Shown: one piece after another, positions 45,835 to 57,303 of the stretch
Layout: every line of letters starts with the position of its first letter
How positions within the stretch are numbered: position 1 is the stretch's first letter
Assembly (NCBI GenBank): GCA_038380435.1
Contig: JAWZYU010000009.1
Coordinates: 61,905,901 to 61,969,900 of the forward strand
Reading direction: 5' to 3'
Source: Ryuthela nishihirai
Taxonomy: Eukaryota > Arthropoda > Arachnida > Araneae > Heptathelidae
Length of the DNA: 64,000 nt
Notes under the pieces: model-generated
The model's database searches: none
What the model saw: the letters and a program-made list of their open reading frames with translations, nothing else
What the model was told of the DNA's origin: nothing
Program-made: the position numbers and the translations under genes

Positions 45835-46076
45835 AATCTAAAAAAAAATCGAGGGGGATCGGACAACAAACACAAACAAGCGAAAAAAATGTAAAGGGTT
45901 GGGGGAGACTGAATTTCCAACGTACTATAAAATTTACCCCTCCGCTTTACAGGTCTTTAAAAAAATTCTTGAAAGTGCATGAAATGTAAATAAGGTCAAA
46001 CATTTTACCTCTATTACTCTTACTATCTAACATTTGCCTCCCTCTCCTCACTCTGCCCTAGATCCGGCCCTGGTTG
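45835..46076 (-). mobile_element. MITE-like repeat, family C copy 4
   Basis: Minus strand begins CCAGGGCCGGATCTAGGGCA, then GAGAGGGAGGCAAATG and TAAGAGTAATAGAGG, matching the block order of the other copies. The opposite end, near AAAATCGAGGGGGATCGG, is less certain. Confidence 0.55.
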
Positions 46077-46359
46077 ATGGCAAGGATGTTGATAAAGATA
46101 TTGTTAAATGTACATTAAGGAAATGAATTCATAAGGTGAAAAAGAAGTTTCTTATACGACAACTGCAGAAGAGCAGCCTTTTTAACGCCCAGAACGGCCC
46201 AAAACGGCCGAGATTTTGAAATGGACTAGTCTGAACAGTGCTATTTCTTTGTCTTTACTATCCTCTATCTTTTTTATCAGATTTCTTGGGCGTTAAAGGG
46301 TTAAATATGAAAGATGGAAAGGCTGATTATATAATATTTTTGGAAGGGAACGGAAGGGG

Positions 46360-49300
46360 AGGGCTGCCAGTTCAGTATGGCCTACTGATCTGGTCATCTA
46401 TGGCCACTTTTTTCTTTTTTTTCAACCCTGCTGAGGAGTGGTCAACTTCACAGGGTCCTGGTGCTGACCATTTATACCTACTAGACTGGACTTGTTTATG
46501 GATTTGAGCTTGATTATGGATCCTGGACTTGCACTGGTGGGCCTCTGTTGAGGGAGAGTCTGCCGCTGTGTTTTCTGTTTGCTTCTGGGTTGCCAGCTCT
46601 AAGTGAACAGAGGCATGGGATACCTTATATCAGCTGGTGGATAATCCTAATCAGAGGCCATCGCAGGTACCTGAACCTTACTTAGCTAGTTGGGCATCGT
46701 CAAGCCTAAACTGGAGTAATGTGTCTCAGGCAGGCCATATGGTTCTTGAAAAAGTCCACTTGAAAAGGTGGTGCCTGAAGTTCCTACCAGCATCGGTGAC
46801 TTCAGCCTTTAGCGGAGGAGGAACAGGTCTTTGCCCCATGCCTGCGATCAGGGGGCTGTTTGATATTGTTGGCCCTACCAATCTCAATAAACCTAATTTC
46901 TTTAAAAATCCTACTAATCATTTTCTCTCTGCAGGATCGTGGAACGTGAGGACATTACATAGAGATTATTCTCTTGATGTCCTCATGCAGGAATTCCAGC
47001 GCTATAACCTAGATATTCTAGGCTTGCAAGAGACCAGATGGACAGGTAAAGGTGAGATACTTAAAAATAACTTTAAATTTCTCTTTACAGGGAGGGAGGA
47101 TGGAAAGCATCACCAAGGTGTGGGTCTGCTGCTCAGCAGACATGCTAGTGATGCTCTTCTAGGATATGAGTGCATTAATGAAAGGTTTCTTACAGCAAAA
47201 TTTCAGACAAGCATTAAAGACTTGAATGTTATTTGCTGATATGCCATCACTGAGGATTCTGAGGAGGATGAGAAGGATAGGTTTTACAGACAACTTCAGG
47301 ATATTTTGAATTCTGTCAAGAAAGGAGATATTACCCTTGTTCTTGGTGACTTCAATGCCAAAGTTGGTACTGACTCTGACCTTTGGGGAGGAGTAATAGG
47401 CCCTTTTGGTATTGGTAGCTGCAATGGCAATGGGCAACGTCTCCTACAGGTAAGTAAACTAAATGGTTTCAGAATAACTAACACATATTACAAACACCGC
47501 GACATACATAAATACACATGGGTTTCACCTGATGGGCTGCATAAGAATATGATTGATTATATATTAATTAACAGCAAATGGGCTAGTTCTGTTAGAAATA
47601 CCAGGGCATATAGGGGAGCTGAAATTGGATCTGACCATTACCTTGTTAAAAGTGTGTTGCAACTTAAACTTAAAAAGTGTTGTGCTAGGGTTAAAAAATT
47701 TACCTTTAATACTGAAGCTCTGAAAGACCCAGTTATCGCTAAAGCTTACCATGATAGGTTACTTAGTCATTATGACAGTCATGGTTTGCTTAATACTGAA
47801 GTTGAGGAAGAATGGGGCCATTTTAAACAGGCTTTTTTGGAAACTAACAGTACTCTTTTAGGGAAAAAAGAGCAGAGGAGGCAGAATTATTTAAGTGATA
47901 AGGCACTTGAGCTTATTTCAGAAAGAAGGAACTGCAGGAATGTCCTTAATCAGTACCCTACTAGTCCTAATAGAAAGCATTACAAAGAACTTAATAAACG
48001 TGTAAAGGATCAGTTAGCTACTGATAAGAATCTTTGGCTTGATGGCCTTGCTGACAAAGCTGAGGAAGCAGTTAGACAGCACAACAACAGAGAGCTGTAC
48101 CAGATAGTTAATGTTTTGTGTGGTAGAAAACGAACAGGTATACAGGGATTGAAGGATAAACAAGGCAAGGTTATAGAAGGTGAGGATTCAGTCATGGCTA
48201 GGTGGGCTGAGCATTTCAGTGATGTTCTAAACAATGTGGTTAGTTCTACTCCCATTGTTTGCAATGATGATAGATGCATTGTTGGCTTTAATGTTGGCTC
48301 TATAACACAATCTGAAGTTAGTTTGGCTATTTCTAAACTTAAACTTCATAAATCCCCAGGGGTGGATGAAATTACTACGGAAATGCTTAGAGCTGGGAAT
48401 GTTTCTGTTACCATTTGGATGACTGAAATTTTGAATAACTTTTATGATAAAGGCATAGTTCCTAAAGATTTTACCAGAGCTATTATTATCCCTATTTTCA
48501 AAAAAGGTGATCGCAGTTCTTTTGATAACTATAGGGGTATCAGCCTACTCTCCGTTCCAGGTAAAGTTCTCTCCATGATTGTGCTTAATAGAATTAAGAA
48601 TCTGGTTGACAGGCAATTGCGTGATGAGCAATGTGGATTCAGAAATGGTAGGGTATGTGTAGATCAGATATTTTCACTTAGGCAGATTCTTGAGAAATGT
48701 TTAGAGTTTCAGAAACCTTTGGTTGCTAGCTTTGTTGATTTCAAAAAGGCTTTCGACTCTGTTGATCGTCATAATTTGTTGTTGATTGTGAGATCATATG
48801 GTATACCTGACAAGTTAGTTAACATAGTGAAAGCTCTGTTTAATAACACTGAGTCATGTGTGAGAGTTGGTAAGGCTTGTAGCAATTGGTTTAGCATTAC
48901 TTCTGGTGTTCGACAAGGGTGCATTTTGTCTCCTTTTCTCTTTAGTTTGGTTGTTGATTATGTTATGCGAAATTCACTTCAAGGGAAAGCTTTTGGCCTT
49001 AAATGGGCTGGAGATACGAAAATCTCTGATTTAGATTATGCTGATAATTTAGCCCTTTTGGCAAATGATGTTGATGAGATGAACTCTTTCATTCGAACTG
49101 CTGATGAGACTGGTAGTAGAGTAGGTTTGGTTATAAACAGAGAGAAAACTAAAGTGATGAAAATTGGTCAGGCAGGTTGTGATTCAGTTAATCTGAATGG
49201 TTGCAGTCTTGAGCAGGTGTCACAGTTTAATTATCTTGGGAGCTATGTAACGGATAATGGTGATGTGCGGCATGAGATTAACAGACGAATAGGTATTGCT

Positions 49301-49837
49301 GCCGGGACTTTTAAGAATCTATGGAGAGTGTGGAGAAATAGGCGTATACACCTAAAGACTAAAATTAGACTGTGTAATAGTTTGGTTCTTTCTAGGGTTA
49401 GTTATGGTAGTGAAACTTGGACACTGTGTAAGCAAGATAACAGGAAACTAGATGCTTTTGATTCTAGATGCTTACGCAGTATCTTGGGTATTAGGTGGTT
49501 TAACTTTGTAACTAATGATGAGGTTAGGCAAAGGAGTCTGCAACCTCCTTTAAGCAGCATATTGTGCAGAGAGAGACTCCGCTGGTTTGGCCATGTTGCC
49601 CGTACGGATAATTATAGATTGGCGAATAGGGTTATGAACAGTGTGCCTAGAGGCCTCAGAAGGAGGGGGAGACCTAGGATTCGGTGGGCAGACAATGTCA
49701 AACAGGACCTAGTTAGAATTGGTGTACAGTGGCCGGATGCAGCAGATGTAGCTCAGGACAGATATGCTTGGAGAATTAAACTGCGCGGTCTGGTTGGACC
49801 TCCGTAGCCCATGGCTGCTTGAGGATGATGATGATGA
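46360..49837 (+). mobile_element. RTE-type LINE, nearly full length
   Basis: Contains a leader of about 380 bases, the endonuclease-reverse transcriptase gene, a very short 3' UTR (CCCATGGCTGCTTGAG) and a GATGATGATGATG tail. The exact 5' end is not fixed. Homology to other copies covers only the 3' half, so I placed the start where the GC-richer, frame-bearing sequence begins. A SINE-A 3' fragment follows at 49872. The older inverted repeat AACGCCCA...TGGGCGTT at 46180-46300 lies just outside. Confidence 0.92.
46739..49807 (+). pseudogene. RTE endonuclease-reverse transcriptase polyprotein, one stop and YADN
   Basis: One frame runs the whole way, broken only by TGA at 47237-47239. Before the stop lies the APE-like endonuclease start: SAGSWNVRTLHRD, DILGLQETRW (catalytic Glu) and GVGLLLS. 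After it come LVLGDFNAKVG, the HKYTWVSPDG to MIDYILIN stretch and GSDHYLVKS, which completes the endonuclease. The reverse transcriptase follows: LHKSPGVDEITTEML, DNYRGISLLSVPGKV, DEQCGFRNG, FVDFKKAFDSVDR (first Asp), GVRQGCILSPFLFSL, then DLDYADNLALL where the expected YADD is YADN (GAT AAT), then INREKTKVMKIG and FNYLGSYVT. The C-terminal LINE domain has RLRWFGHVARTDNY, RGRPRIRWADNVKQD and the end RGLVGPP. The ATG at 46739 is the first in-frame ATG; a GTG at 46637 extends the frame upstream. Nonsense plus loss of a metal-binding Asp make this copy dead. Confidence 0.95.
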
Positions 49838-49871
49838 ACACAATTTTAAGATTTCTTTTGAATAATAAATA

Positions 49872-49908
49872 AAAAAAATAAATAAATACCCCCTCAAGCA
49901 GCTGCTTG
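49872..49908 (-). repeat. SINE-A, 37-base 3' stub
   Basis: Only the TAAATAAATA tail, GGGGGTATT and CAAGCAGCTGCTTG palindrome remain. This is the shortest copy in the window and marks the palindrome as part of the reverse-transcription start region. Confidence 0.8.
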
Positions 49909-51089
49909 ATACCATGTAAAATTACAAAATGACTTTACAAAAGATTATAAAACAATCAAATCAAACAAAGAAAAAAGGATATCACCTAATATAGAGTCAA
50001 AAGTTATAATTACTCGATAATTAATAGACGCTTAACAACCTAGATCAAATGAACAATAGTAACTGTTTAAAAATATATGTAATTTCAGAACTTGTAAAAG
50101 AGGAAGCTTTGTTGATAGTCTGCAAGGTTGGATCAGCTTTAGTGATGGAACTTCGTCAAGACGAAATTGAAAACAGATTTGGAAAATTTCATTCAAGAAT
50201 AATTCGTCCAAGCTTTATAGTGGCGGCTTTTGAAAGTAAAAAAGAAATTATGAATATGCTGTTTGAAATTACTAAGAAGAAAAAGAAATCGAATGCTGTT
50301 GAATCAAAATGTAAAGCATAAAATCTATGTAAATGAACATCTAACAAAAGTAAATAAGAATATTTTCTTTAAGGCAAGATAGATGGCCAAGAAAAAGGTT
50401 TTAAGTATGTATGGGAAATTAAACGTAAAATAAAAATCTGAAGATGATAAAGGACTTAAGAAGACTCTACTTAAGTAAAAGTTTCATTTTTGAATGCAGT
50501 CACTTTAACCATTAAAACGAGTATTTACTGGTCCAGACAAGTATTTACTCTAGTGGAATATTGAATCTATCAATCACTCAGAATCTGAATCAATGTAAAT
50601 GCAAATTCATTTTTCAGTATGCAAAAAAATTATCTATATGTTAATAACAAATGAAAGTAATTTAATTAAGATTGATGATTGAGCAATGTGTTTAAATTGA
50701 TATATTTAATGAACTTTCACAATGATGACGTCATTTTTTGTATGAATTGTAGAAGTTTCTTTAAAAACCTTGATGGTATAATTTCTATAGTATACACTGC
50801 TGGGGTTAGAATTGATTGCATTGGATTTCTGGAATTTGTGAAACAACTGATCATTACAATATTTATTTCACAATTGAGAGGGAAATGAATGGAAATGTAT
50901 ATGTTAGTTATAGGAAAATTAATAAGAACATAATTTCACAGTTTCCTGATTGCAAAAATATGCACCGGGTGTTCTTACAGTGTAAATGATTATAATGATC
51001 TTACCCTATTGATTCAAACTAATTTATGTGATGCTGAGTATAATTATTCAATAAAAAGTGCTGCTGACAGTATGTATCACCAGTATTTC

Positions 51090-51158
51090 ATTCTTTCACC
51101 TGCATCAATTCTTTCACCTGCATCAATTCTTTCACCTGCATCAATTCTTTCACCTATA
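51090..51158 (+). repeat. 18-bp in-frame tandem repeat inside the LINE remnant
   Basis: ATTCTTTCACCTGCATCA repeats three times plus a partial unit, giving ILSPAS reiterated in a 78-codon frame (51009-51245). The multiple of three keeps the frame, but the surrounding gene is dead, so this is probably post-insertion slippage. Confidence 0.88.
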
Positions 51159-51940
51159 GAGGAAAGTGATGTTATTGGGCTAGTTTCACTGCTAAAGAAT
51201 AACAAGGAACAGGTATTGATTTTCACTAAATATGGTCAAAAATAGTTCATTTGCTTGCAAAACCATTTACATTTATTTCTAATACTTCTTTGGAAAAGAA
51301 ATATTTCCTATTAACATTTACTTATTTATAAAACATTTTCTCCAGAACAATTTGGCTATCAAAAACGAAAATTAACAGAATCAGCAATTACTGAAATCTA
51401 CGATTATATAGTTAATATGTTAAAATTAATTAAACGTGAAATTGCTTTTTATTCAAATCTTTCAAAAGCATTTCATGAAATATTGCTCTCAAAATTGAGT
51501 AGCTATTTAATAAGATGGAAAATGCTTGGTTATATAGTTATATACTAGTTATCTATACAGAAGACCTTACATTGCTCAAGTTAATAGTGCTTTTTCTGAT
51601 ATAAGGTATTCAAATAAAGTGTTCCACAGGGATCCGTTTTATGATCACTGTTTTTCATTGTTTATGTAAACGATGTAATATCACAGAGAAGAAAATCTAA
51701 ACTGCTAATGTATTCAGATGATATGAATTTTGTGCTTTTTTATGCTGACTAAAATTCATAGAACGCGCAGATGAATTCTGCTTTGGATAATATTAACAAC
51801 TGGTTATTGCATAATAATTTGTTTAAAATTGTTGGTATTCAGGTTCGTATGAGTAAAACAAAATATATGTTGTTTAAATTGTAGCAACAGAACCGATTTC
51901 AGTGAGATTAAAATTCTATTACTAGGTGAACAAATAAGGG

Positions 51941-52148
51941 AATGTGGCCGAGTGATTAGCGCGCTTGGCTGCTGTTCTAAGGGACCTGGGTTCGAGCCCC
52001 GGGTAAGGCATGGATGTTCGTGTTGTCTTTCTGGTGAGGTCCTGCCATAATCAGAGACTTTCTACTATGGCATATAAATTGACAGGATCCTGTCAGGCAT
52101 CTGTGGCAAGTAGCTGCTTGAGGGGGCATTTATTATTTTAAGAAATAA
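51941..52148 (+). repeat. SINE-A inserted in the decayed LINE
   Basis: Complete copy: A box TGGCCGAGTGATTAG, B box GGTTCGAGCCCCGG, GACAGGATCCTGTC hairpin, CAAGTAGCTGCTTG, and a TTTATTATTTTAAG tail. It splits the reverse transcriptase C-terminal region of the LINE. A target duplication is not certain; AAATAA occurs on both sides. Confidence 0.92.
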
Positions 52149-52699
52149 AATTTTAGAAATACCAATGGACTATAAATTAAATTGGAACTTTGTCATAAAG
52201 AATCTAAAATTAAGATCATCTAAAAATATTGGATTATTCAGTAAAATCAATCATATAAAAATAAGGATATTATGTTGAGTTTACTGTATATCACTCTTAT
52301 GTATACTCTATTCGGGACTATGGTATTCTTATATGGGGCAAAACAAGTAAAGAGAATTTAAATGGAATATTTGCATTACAAAAAAAGAAATGGTATATAT
52401 ATTTTAGGTTTGTAATGGGGACAATCAGTGCGAAATTTGTTTTCTAGCAATAGTATTTTGAATATTATAAAATTTATGAATTTTTCAATAGGAATTTTGT
52501 TATTTAAAGCACAAAACAAAAGTTTAGAGTCATCAACAATGCATGAATGGGCTAAAGTTCATAAGGATGTTCATGACTCTAATACCAAAACAAGTAATGC
52601 CTTACAGATTCATCTGTATAAAAACTCAATTGGTCAAATATCATTTATTTACATTGGAACAAAGTTTGGGTGTCAATGCCCTAAGCTTTGACATCTACT

Positions 52700-53496
52700 T
52701 TCGTTTTTAAATTATTTAAGAAATTATATAGGGAACATTTATTGTGTTAATTGTTTGGTTTTGACTTCAGTGACAGAGTTTTCAGTCATTGTTGCCTTAA
52801 CCATAGGATTGAGCACTACTTGAGCCACTGATTCAATTTATTTTCATTTCGCTTTCAGATTTAGGTAAGTTATTTTTTTTTTAATTTTATATGTTTAGTG
52901 GACTAGCCATAAATACTTTAAGTGTCATAAGCAAGTTAGGGAGTACGGTTTAGTGGTAACCTGGTATTGAGTTTGAATTTCTCCGCGATAATACATCTGT
53001 AACACATTTGAAAATTCTTGATGTTTCATGTTAAGACTAAGTATATTTACTTTGAAATTTATACACATGTAGAAGTTCTGTAACGAGCTAGCAATTGATG
53101 CATTGGCAAGCGTAGCATGTTGTTTTTCATTGTCTTTCGAGGTTAAGAGTACAGCGAAGATTGGATCAGAATATCTCCGAGGAATAATTGCCCCTCTATT
53201 CTTTATGTAAAGCACTGTATAGAACTAGAAACTAAAATTGTTGGTATTCAGGTTCGTGTACCGGGGTGGCATGGCCGTTGTTCTGTTCTAATATGTTGTG
53301 ACACAATTATATTTATTTAACCTCCTCCGATTTCAGAAAACCATTTTACTACCCATTCCATCTTGCAAAATACTATCCATAATGAATGTTAAAACTCTTG
53401 ATTAAAGTAGAATAAGTTCTTCTTTTGGAATGAATAGACATCTTTTAATCAATCATCTAAATATTTTCTTGTTTGAAACATTTTCTCTGTTAGTTT
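52700..53496. other. No recognisable gene; holds one half of a 24-base direct repeat
   Basis: AT-rich. AAAATTGTTGGTATTCAGGT plus TCGT at about 53236-53259 repeats a segment of the LINE remnant at about 51826-51849. Nothing else is recognised. Confidence 0.55.
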
Positions 53497-53850
53497 ATTT
53501 TACCTCTGAGTGGAAATTTTGGGCACAAATGGACAAACGGTAAGGTCACAAAAATCCAACAGACTGGACAACCCACTGGATAGCTCTTAGGGCAGAGAAG
53601 GAAGCCTTTAGTCAATGCCATACAGACTCTTCTTTACCATGCACATGGTGTAGTTCTTCGGCACAAGGCGCACGGTTTAACGTCCCATCCGACGGCTAGC
53701 ATCTTTTCTAAGCCCATCGGTCTCCCCTTCTCATCGAAGGCAGGGTGGGGATTAATGAAGATAAAACTGAATGCTGGCACAGTTGAAAATCCAGCTTGGA
53801 AACTGGTTATTATAAGACTGACACGCTACTGACTGAGCTACTCCAGCCCC
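53497..53850 (-). repeat. SINE-B, old copy
   Basis: Full-length but diverged minus copy: distal TTTTACCTCTGAGTGG end, GTCCCATCCGACGG block, and CTACTGACTGAGCTACTCC head. Confidence 0.88.
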
Positions 53851-54628
53851 TGATGCATTGCTTACAGCCGCCATATAACAGCTGAATCCGAATATTGCAT
53901 TCAATGAAAAAGAGGGTTACATAAAGTAAGTTAACATTTAAATAATAAAAAAATATATTTGTAATAGATGTTGTATCTAACTAACTTCCTACTAAGTTAA
54001 ATAGCTCAATAATGCAATGGGCAATTCAGCCAATATCCCGTCTTTATTTTCCACAAACATTTATATATTTTTGGCAGAAATCAAATATTCCGTGAATGTT
54101 ATGTATTCAAGAAAGGAGTCGAGCCAATTGTAGGAAAGAAAAAGAAGGAGACTGGTTTATTTGCTGTCGAGCCTCGAGGAGAAAACCATAATCAGCAAGT
54201 CTGATTTCTCTGATTTCCCTTCCAAATGATGAATGACTCGAAACTCGCAAAGGTGAAGTGATTACTTCTTTTGATGGCCATTCAATGCAGACAAAGCAGA
54301 AACAATATTAATGCAAATCAAACAGGAAATTATTCAGCCAAGGTACTGCACAAAGAACAAATTGAGATTCCTTTGCAATACTGAAAACAGTAACACAGGA
54401 AATGTAGCTTTAAGCTTTCTTCAAATATTCTATTTCTCAGCAGTTTGTTTTATTAGCAATACACGTATCCACTAAATTACTTAATCGGTTCATTTGCGTA
54501 ATGCAAAAAACACTTTCATTAACAAATATTTATATCACGAGAAAGAAGACGCGGTTGAAACTAACCTAATTTGTAAAATAATGATTTGCATAGTTTTTAA
54601 GGTTACCGTTGCCTTTGATCTTCATTTA
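53851..54628. other. No recognisable gene
   Basis: AT-rich, mixed sequence with no motif-bearing frame. Confidence 0.5.
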
Positions 54629-54748
54629 CTATCCTCCTACATACAGCTTCTCTTATTATTCTCCTATATTCTTTCAGCTTCTTTCATTATCCTCCTATAT
54701 TCTTTCAACCTCTCTTATTATCGTCTTATATTCTTTCAGCTTCATCTA
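54629..54748. repeat. Tandem repeat, 31-bp unit, about 3.7 copies
   Basis: TTATYCTCCTATATTCTTTC starts at about 54655, 54686 and 54717, preceded by a more diverged unit at 54629. It lies in a 121-codon plus frame (54494-54859) whose hydrophobic Leu/Ser/Tyr-rich middle is produced by the repeat, so I do not call a gene. Confidence 0.85.
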
Positions 54749-55791
54749 GTATTTCCCCAAAGTCAAACCTTTTCACCTCGAAGCATGCAAGACTCATGGA
54801 TGCCCTTACCCGTACCTAATTTCTGGGTAGTAGTTGCTTCACAAAATTTTATAAACTAGGTTTAAGCTTATGCAGTTTTAAAAAAAAATACCAGGAAGCT
54901 TTTTTTTTGCTTTCTCATCTGAACGATAAGAATTATTACTTATTTTGAAATTTCTTTTCTTTTCTTTTTGATAAACATTTAACCGTTTTAACAAAAATAA
55001 CAAGTTTTAGGCACCTATAAACCTAAATTCACCAAACACTGATTTACTTATATGTCCAGGCAGGTACTAATGATTTAATGGCGGGGGAGATGGGGATCCC
55101 GATAATAAGACTTGTGTAGGGTTTCCCAATTATCAAATGCTTAACTGGACAGGAAAAATTAAAATAATACCCTATGGGATAATACTGTATAATTGTTTAT
55201 TTAATCTATTGTTATATTCAGACATATATAACATGGGACTAAAATATAATTGTGCAGAAACATCTGTTTTGGATTTCAAAGCATGTAGGCAAGTTCTAGA
55301 TTTCGTATAAGAAGACGGGATTTAGGAGGAAGAGGGGATGGTCCGGAACTCCTGGATACTTCCTTGCATCTGTTCATCTATTACTTCAAAATCTAATAAA
55401 ATCTAATAAAATATCAATTAAAGTATGGGGTGATGTCCTGCGGTGACATGGATCGACTACACCACTGGATCTAAACGATTCTAAACTCAGAAGAGACTTC
55501 AAAGAAAGTTCGTTACTGGTCGTTTATTAAACTGTAAATAAAAATCTCTCGTCAAGATCATCCGACATGTTTTTAAATGCAAACTATATATGGCTTTTGT
55601 GCGCATAGCACTGTGACTTAACATCTCATCAGACTGCATTAAATCAATTGATGACGCCTTTTCTTCCCGGGGTAAGGGATAGACTGGAGGAGAAAATCTA
55701 TAAAGTTGGTTCACTAACCTACGACACTTAAGAAGCATTGTTAATATTTCCGAAAGCATGCTTTATGCAGAGAATGTCTATTCAGAACAAA
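54749..55791. other. No recognisable gene
   Basis: AT-rich. A GAATCTAGG-like GGGATTTAGGAGGAAGAGGG word near 55318 may be a stray family C MITE end. Confidence 0.5.
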
Positions 55792-56033
55792 GCCGGATCT
55801 AAGAGGGGAATGTTCTTTCCCCACTCCGCTTTTGAGAATGATAGTAAGGGTTATGGATGCAAGGAATTATTAAACTTATGCTTATTTCATGCATTTTTAA
55901 ATAGTTTTATAGACCTTTAGGATGCAAGGAGAAATGTTATAACTGCAGTGGAATTTAAGCCTCTTGGTCATAACTCTTTATTTTTTCCCTATCAATCGAA
56001 TCATCCCCCAACTACATTTTTTTAGATCCAGGC
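55792..56033 (+). mobile_element. MITE-like repeat, family C copy 5 (best termini)
   Basis: Starts GCCGGATCTAAGAGGGGAAT and ends TTTTTTTAGATCCAGGCC, so GGCCTGGATCTAA and GCCGGATCTAA form clear terminal inverted repeats. The interior has ATAGTAAGGGTTATGGATGC and the CATGCATTTTTAAATAG block also seen at 45.9 kb. Non-coding, about 240 bases. Confidence 0.65.
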
Positions 56034-56484
56034 CTGATTCTCGATATATACGACTGCATTAAAAATTTTAATGTTAAATATTTCTCGAAAAGAGTACAAT
56101 TTTGAAGAAAGTTTGTTCAAAAGAAAAACTCTAGCATTTAGCTCACTTCCAAATTTACATCTAGGATTATATGACAGGGAATATGAGAAAAAAGTGGGCA
56201 ATTTATAGAATAATAAAAGCAATTTACTGATCAAGTTGGAGACAAATAGGAGCAATCTGATGATCAAATTGGTGAATAATAACCTTAAGAAACTAAAGTG
56301 GATTATCATTGCGCGAGACCTAATCTTCTGGGTCCTATTCACTAATTCTGCCCTAAGCTTTCTGAACCATGAAGCTTTTCTAATTACTTTATTAAGATAA
56401 GGGAAATGTCGTTCAGAAATAATATACCTAACATGTAGTATACGTTTAAATATACTCTACATGGTCTTTACCCCAGAATGTAGA
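56034..56484. other. No recognisable gene
   Basis: AT-rich. The minus frame at 56022-56342 (106 codons) starts in the MITE end and has no motif. Confidence 0.5.
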
Positions 56485-56682
56485 GGATGGATTGACTCAG
56501 TCTTTAGAGATACAAGCTCTTAATCTGTAGTTCCCAGGTTCAAGTCCCAGCTATGCCAGAGTTGAGATTTATCTCCGTTAATCCTACTCCTACCCTCAGT
56601 AAAAATTGGGCCACCGTTGAGTTTGGAAAGGCCGCTTTCCGTCAAATAGAACGCTAAGCCGTGATCTCATGTGCAGGATTTC
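56485..56682 (+). repeat. SINE-B, 5' half only
   Basis: Head GATTGACTCAGTCTTTAGAG, B box AGGTTCAAGTCCC, the ATCTCCGTTAATCC block, GTTTGGAAAGGCCGC and CGCTAAGCCGTGATCTCATG, then homology ends before the CACGTTAAAGA block. Confidence 0.85.
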
Positions 56683-57002
56683 TTGTATACTTTGGCCTCA
56701 AGAAATCAGGTCATAAAATGTCAAAGAGTACCAGTAACACTGGTATAAAATTTTATTAGAATGTGCGCTCTTAATTGCTAAACTGTCAATGAATACTGGG
56801 AATAAAATAGATTTGAAGATAAATAATGGATAAATTAAGATTCTTATTTAAAACAAAAACAACATAGAGAGGAGTCAACAACAGGAAAAAAACAACAACA
56901 GCAGATTTTCCTAGATTAATATTACTGTAATACGAGGTAAGTTAAAGAAGGGATATTTTTCCTCCCTAGTTATGTCGACTTGAGCAAAAAAAAAATATAT
57001 AT

Positions 57003-57186
57003 AATAAAAAATTATCTCTCAAGCAGCTGCTTACCACAGATGTACGACAGGAGCTTGTCATTTGAATACGCCATAGAGAAAATCTGTGAGGAAGGTGATA
57101 CCTCAGTAGAAAGAAAACAGATAGCCATGCTTTATCCGGGGCTCGAAACCAGGTCCCTCTGATTAATAGCCAACAGCACTAAAAGC
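57003..57186 (-). repeat. SINE-A, diverged
   Basis: Complete length with B box GGTTTCGAGCCCCGG in SINE orientation, CAAGCAGCTGCTTA and a degraded CGACAGGAGCTTGTC hairpin. The tail has become TTTTTTATTATATA. Confidence 0.85.
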
Positions 57187-57303
57187 TTATTGGATTTCGA
57201 ATAGATTTTTATATTGAAATTATTCTCGTTTTACCTTTAAAAAGGCAAACTCTTTAAACTGCCCACATTGTTCAAAACCTGAATCAGTGAACAACATTGC
57301 TGG

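Larger units (their letters stand above)
50040..52690 (+). pseudogene. Second LINE (CR1/Jockey/Rex-like), heavily decayed
   Basis: Fragments occur in LINE order on the plus strand. A 90-codon N-terminal frame (50049-50321) has no known domain. An endonuclease-like piece at 50679-50888 contains NCRSFFKNLDGI and VRIDCIGF. The reverse transcriptase begins at 51330 with FGYQKRKLTESAI, then a YSNLSKAFHEI-like first-Asp region (Asp lost), SVPQGSVL with stops, YVNDVI, and YSDDMNFVLF at 51710-51740 (the YxDD box intact). Then come a SALDNINNWLLHNNLFK stretch and, beyond a SINE-A, MDYKLNWNFVIKNLKLRSSK. Stops and shifts are frequent. It is clearly different from the RTE copies. Family placement is by motif style only. 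Confidence 0.8.

Noticed and set aside
54494..54859. Small hydrophobic membrane protein
   Set aside because: Its hydrophobic part is produced by a 31-bp tandem repeat, and no other coding evidence exists.
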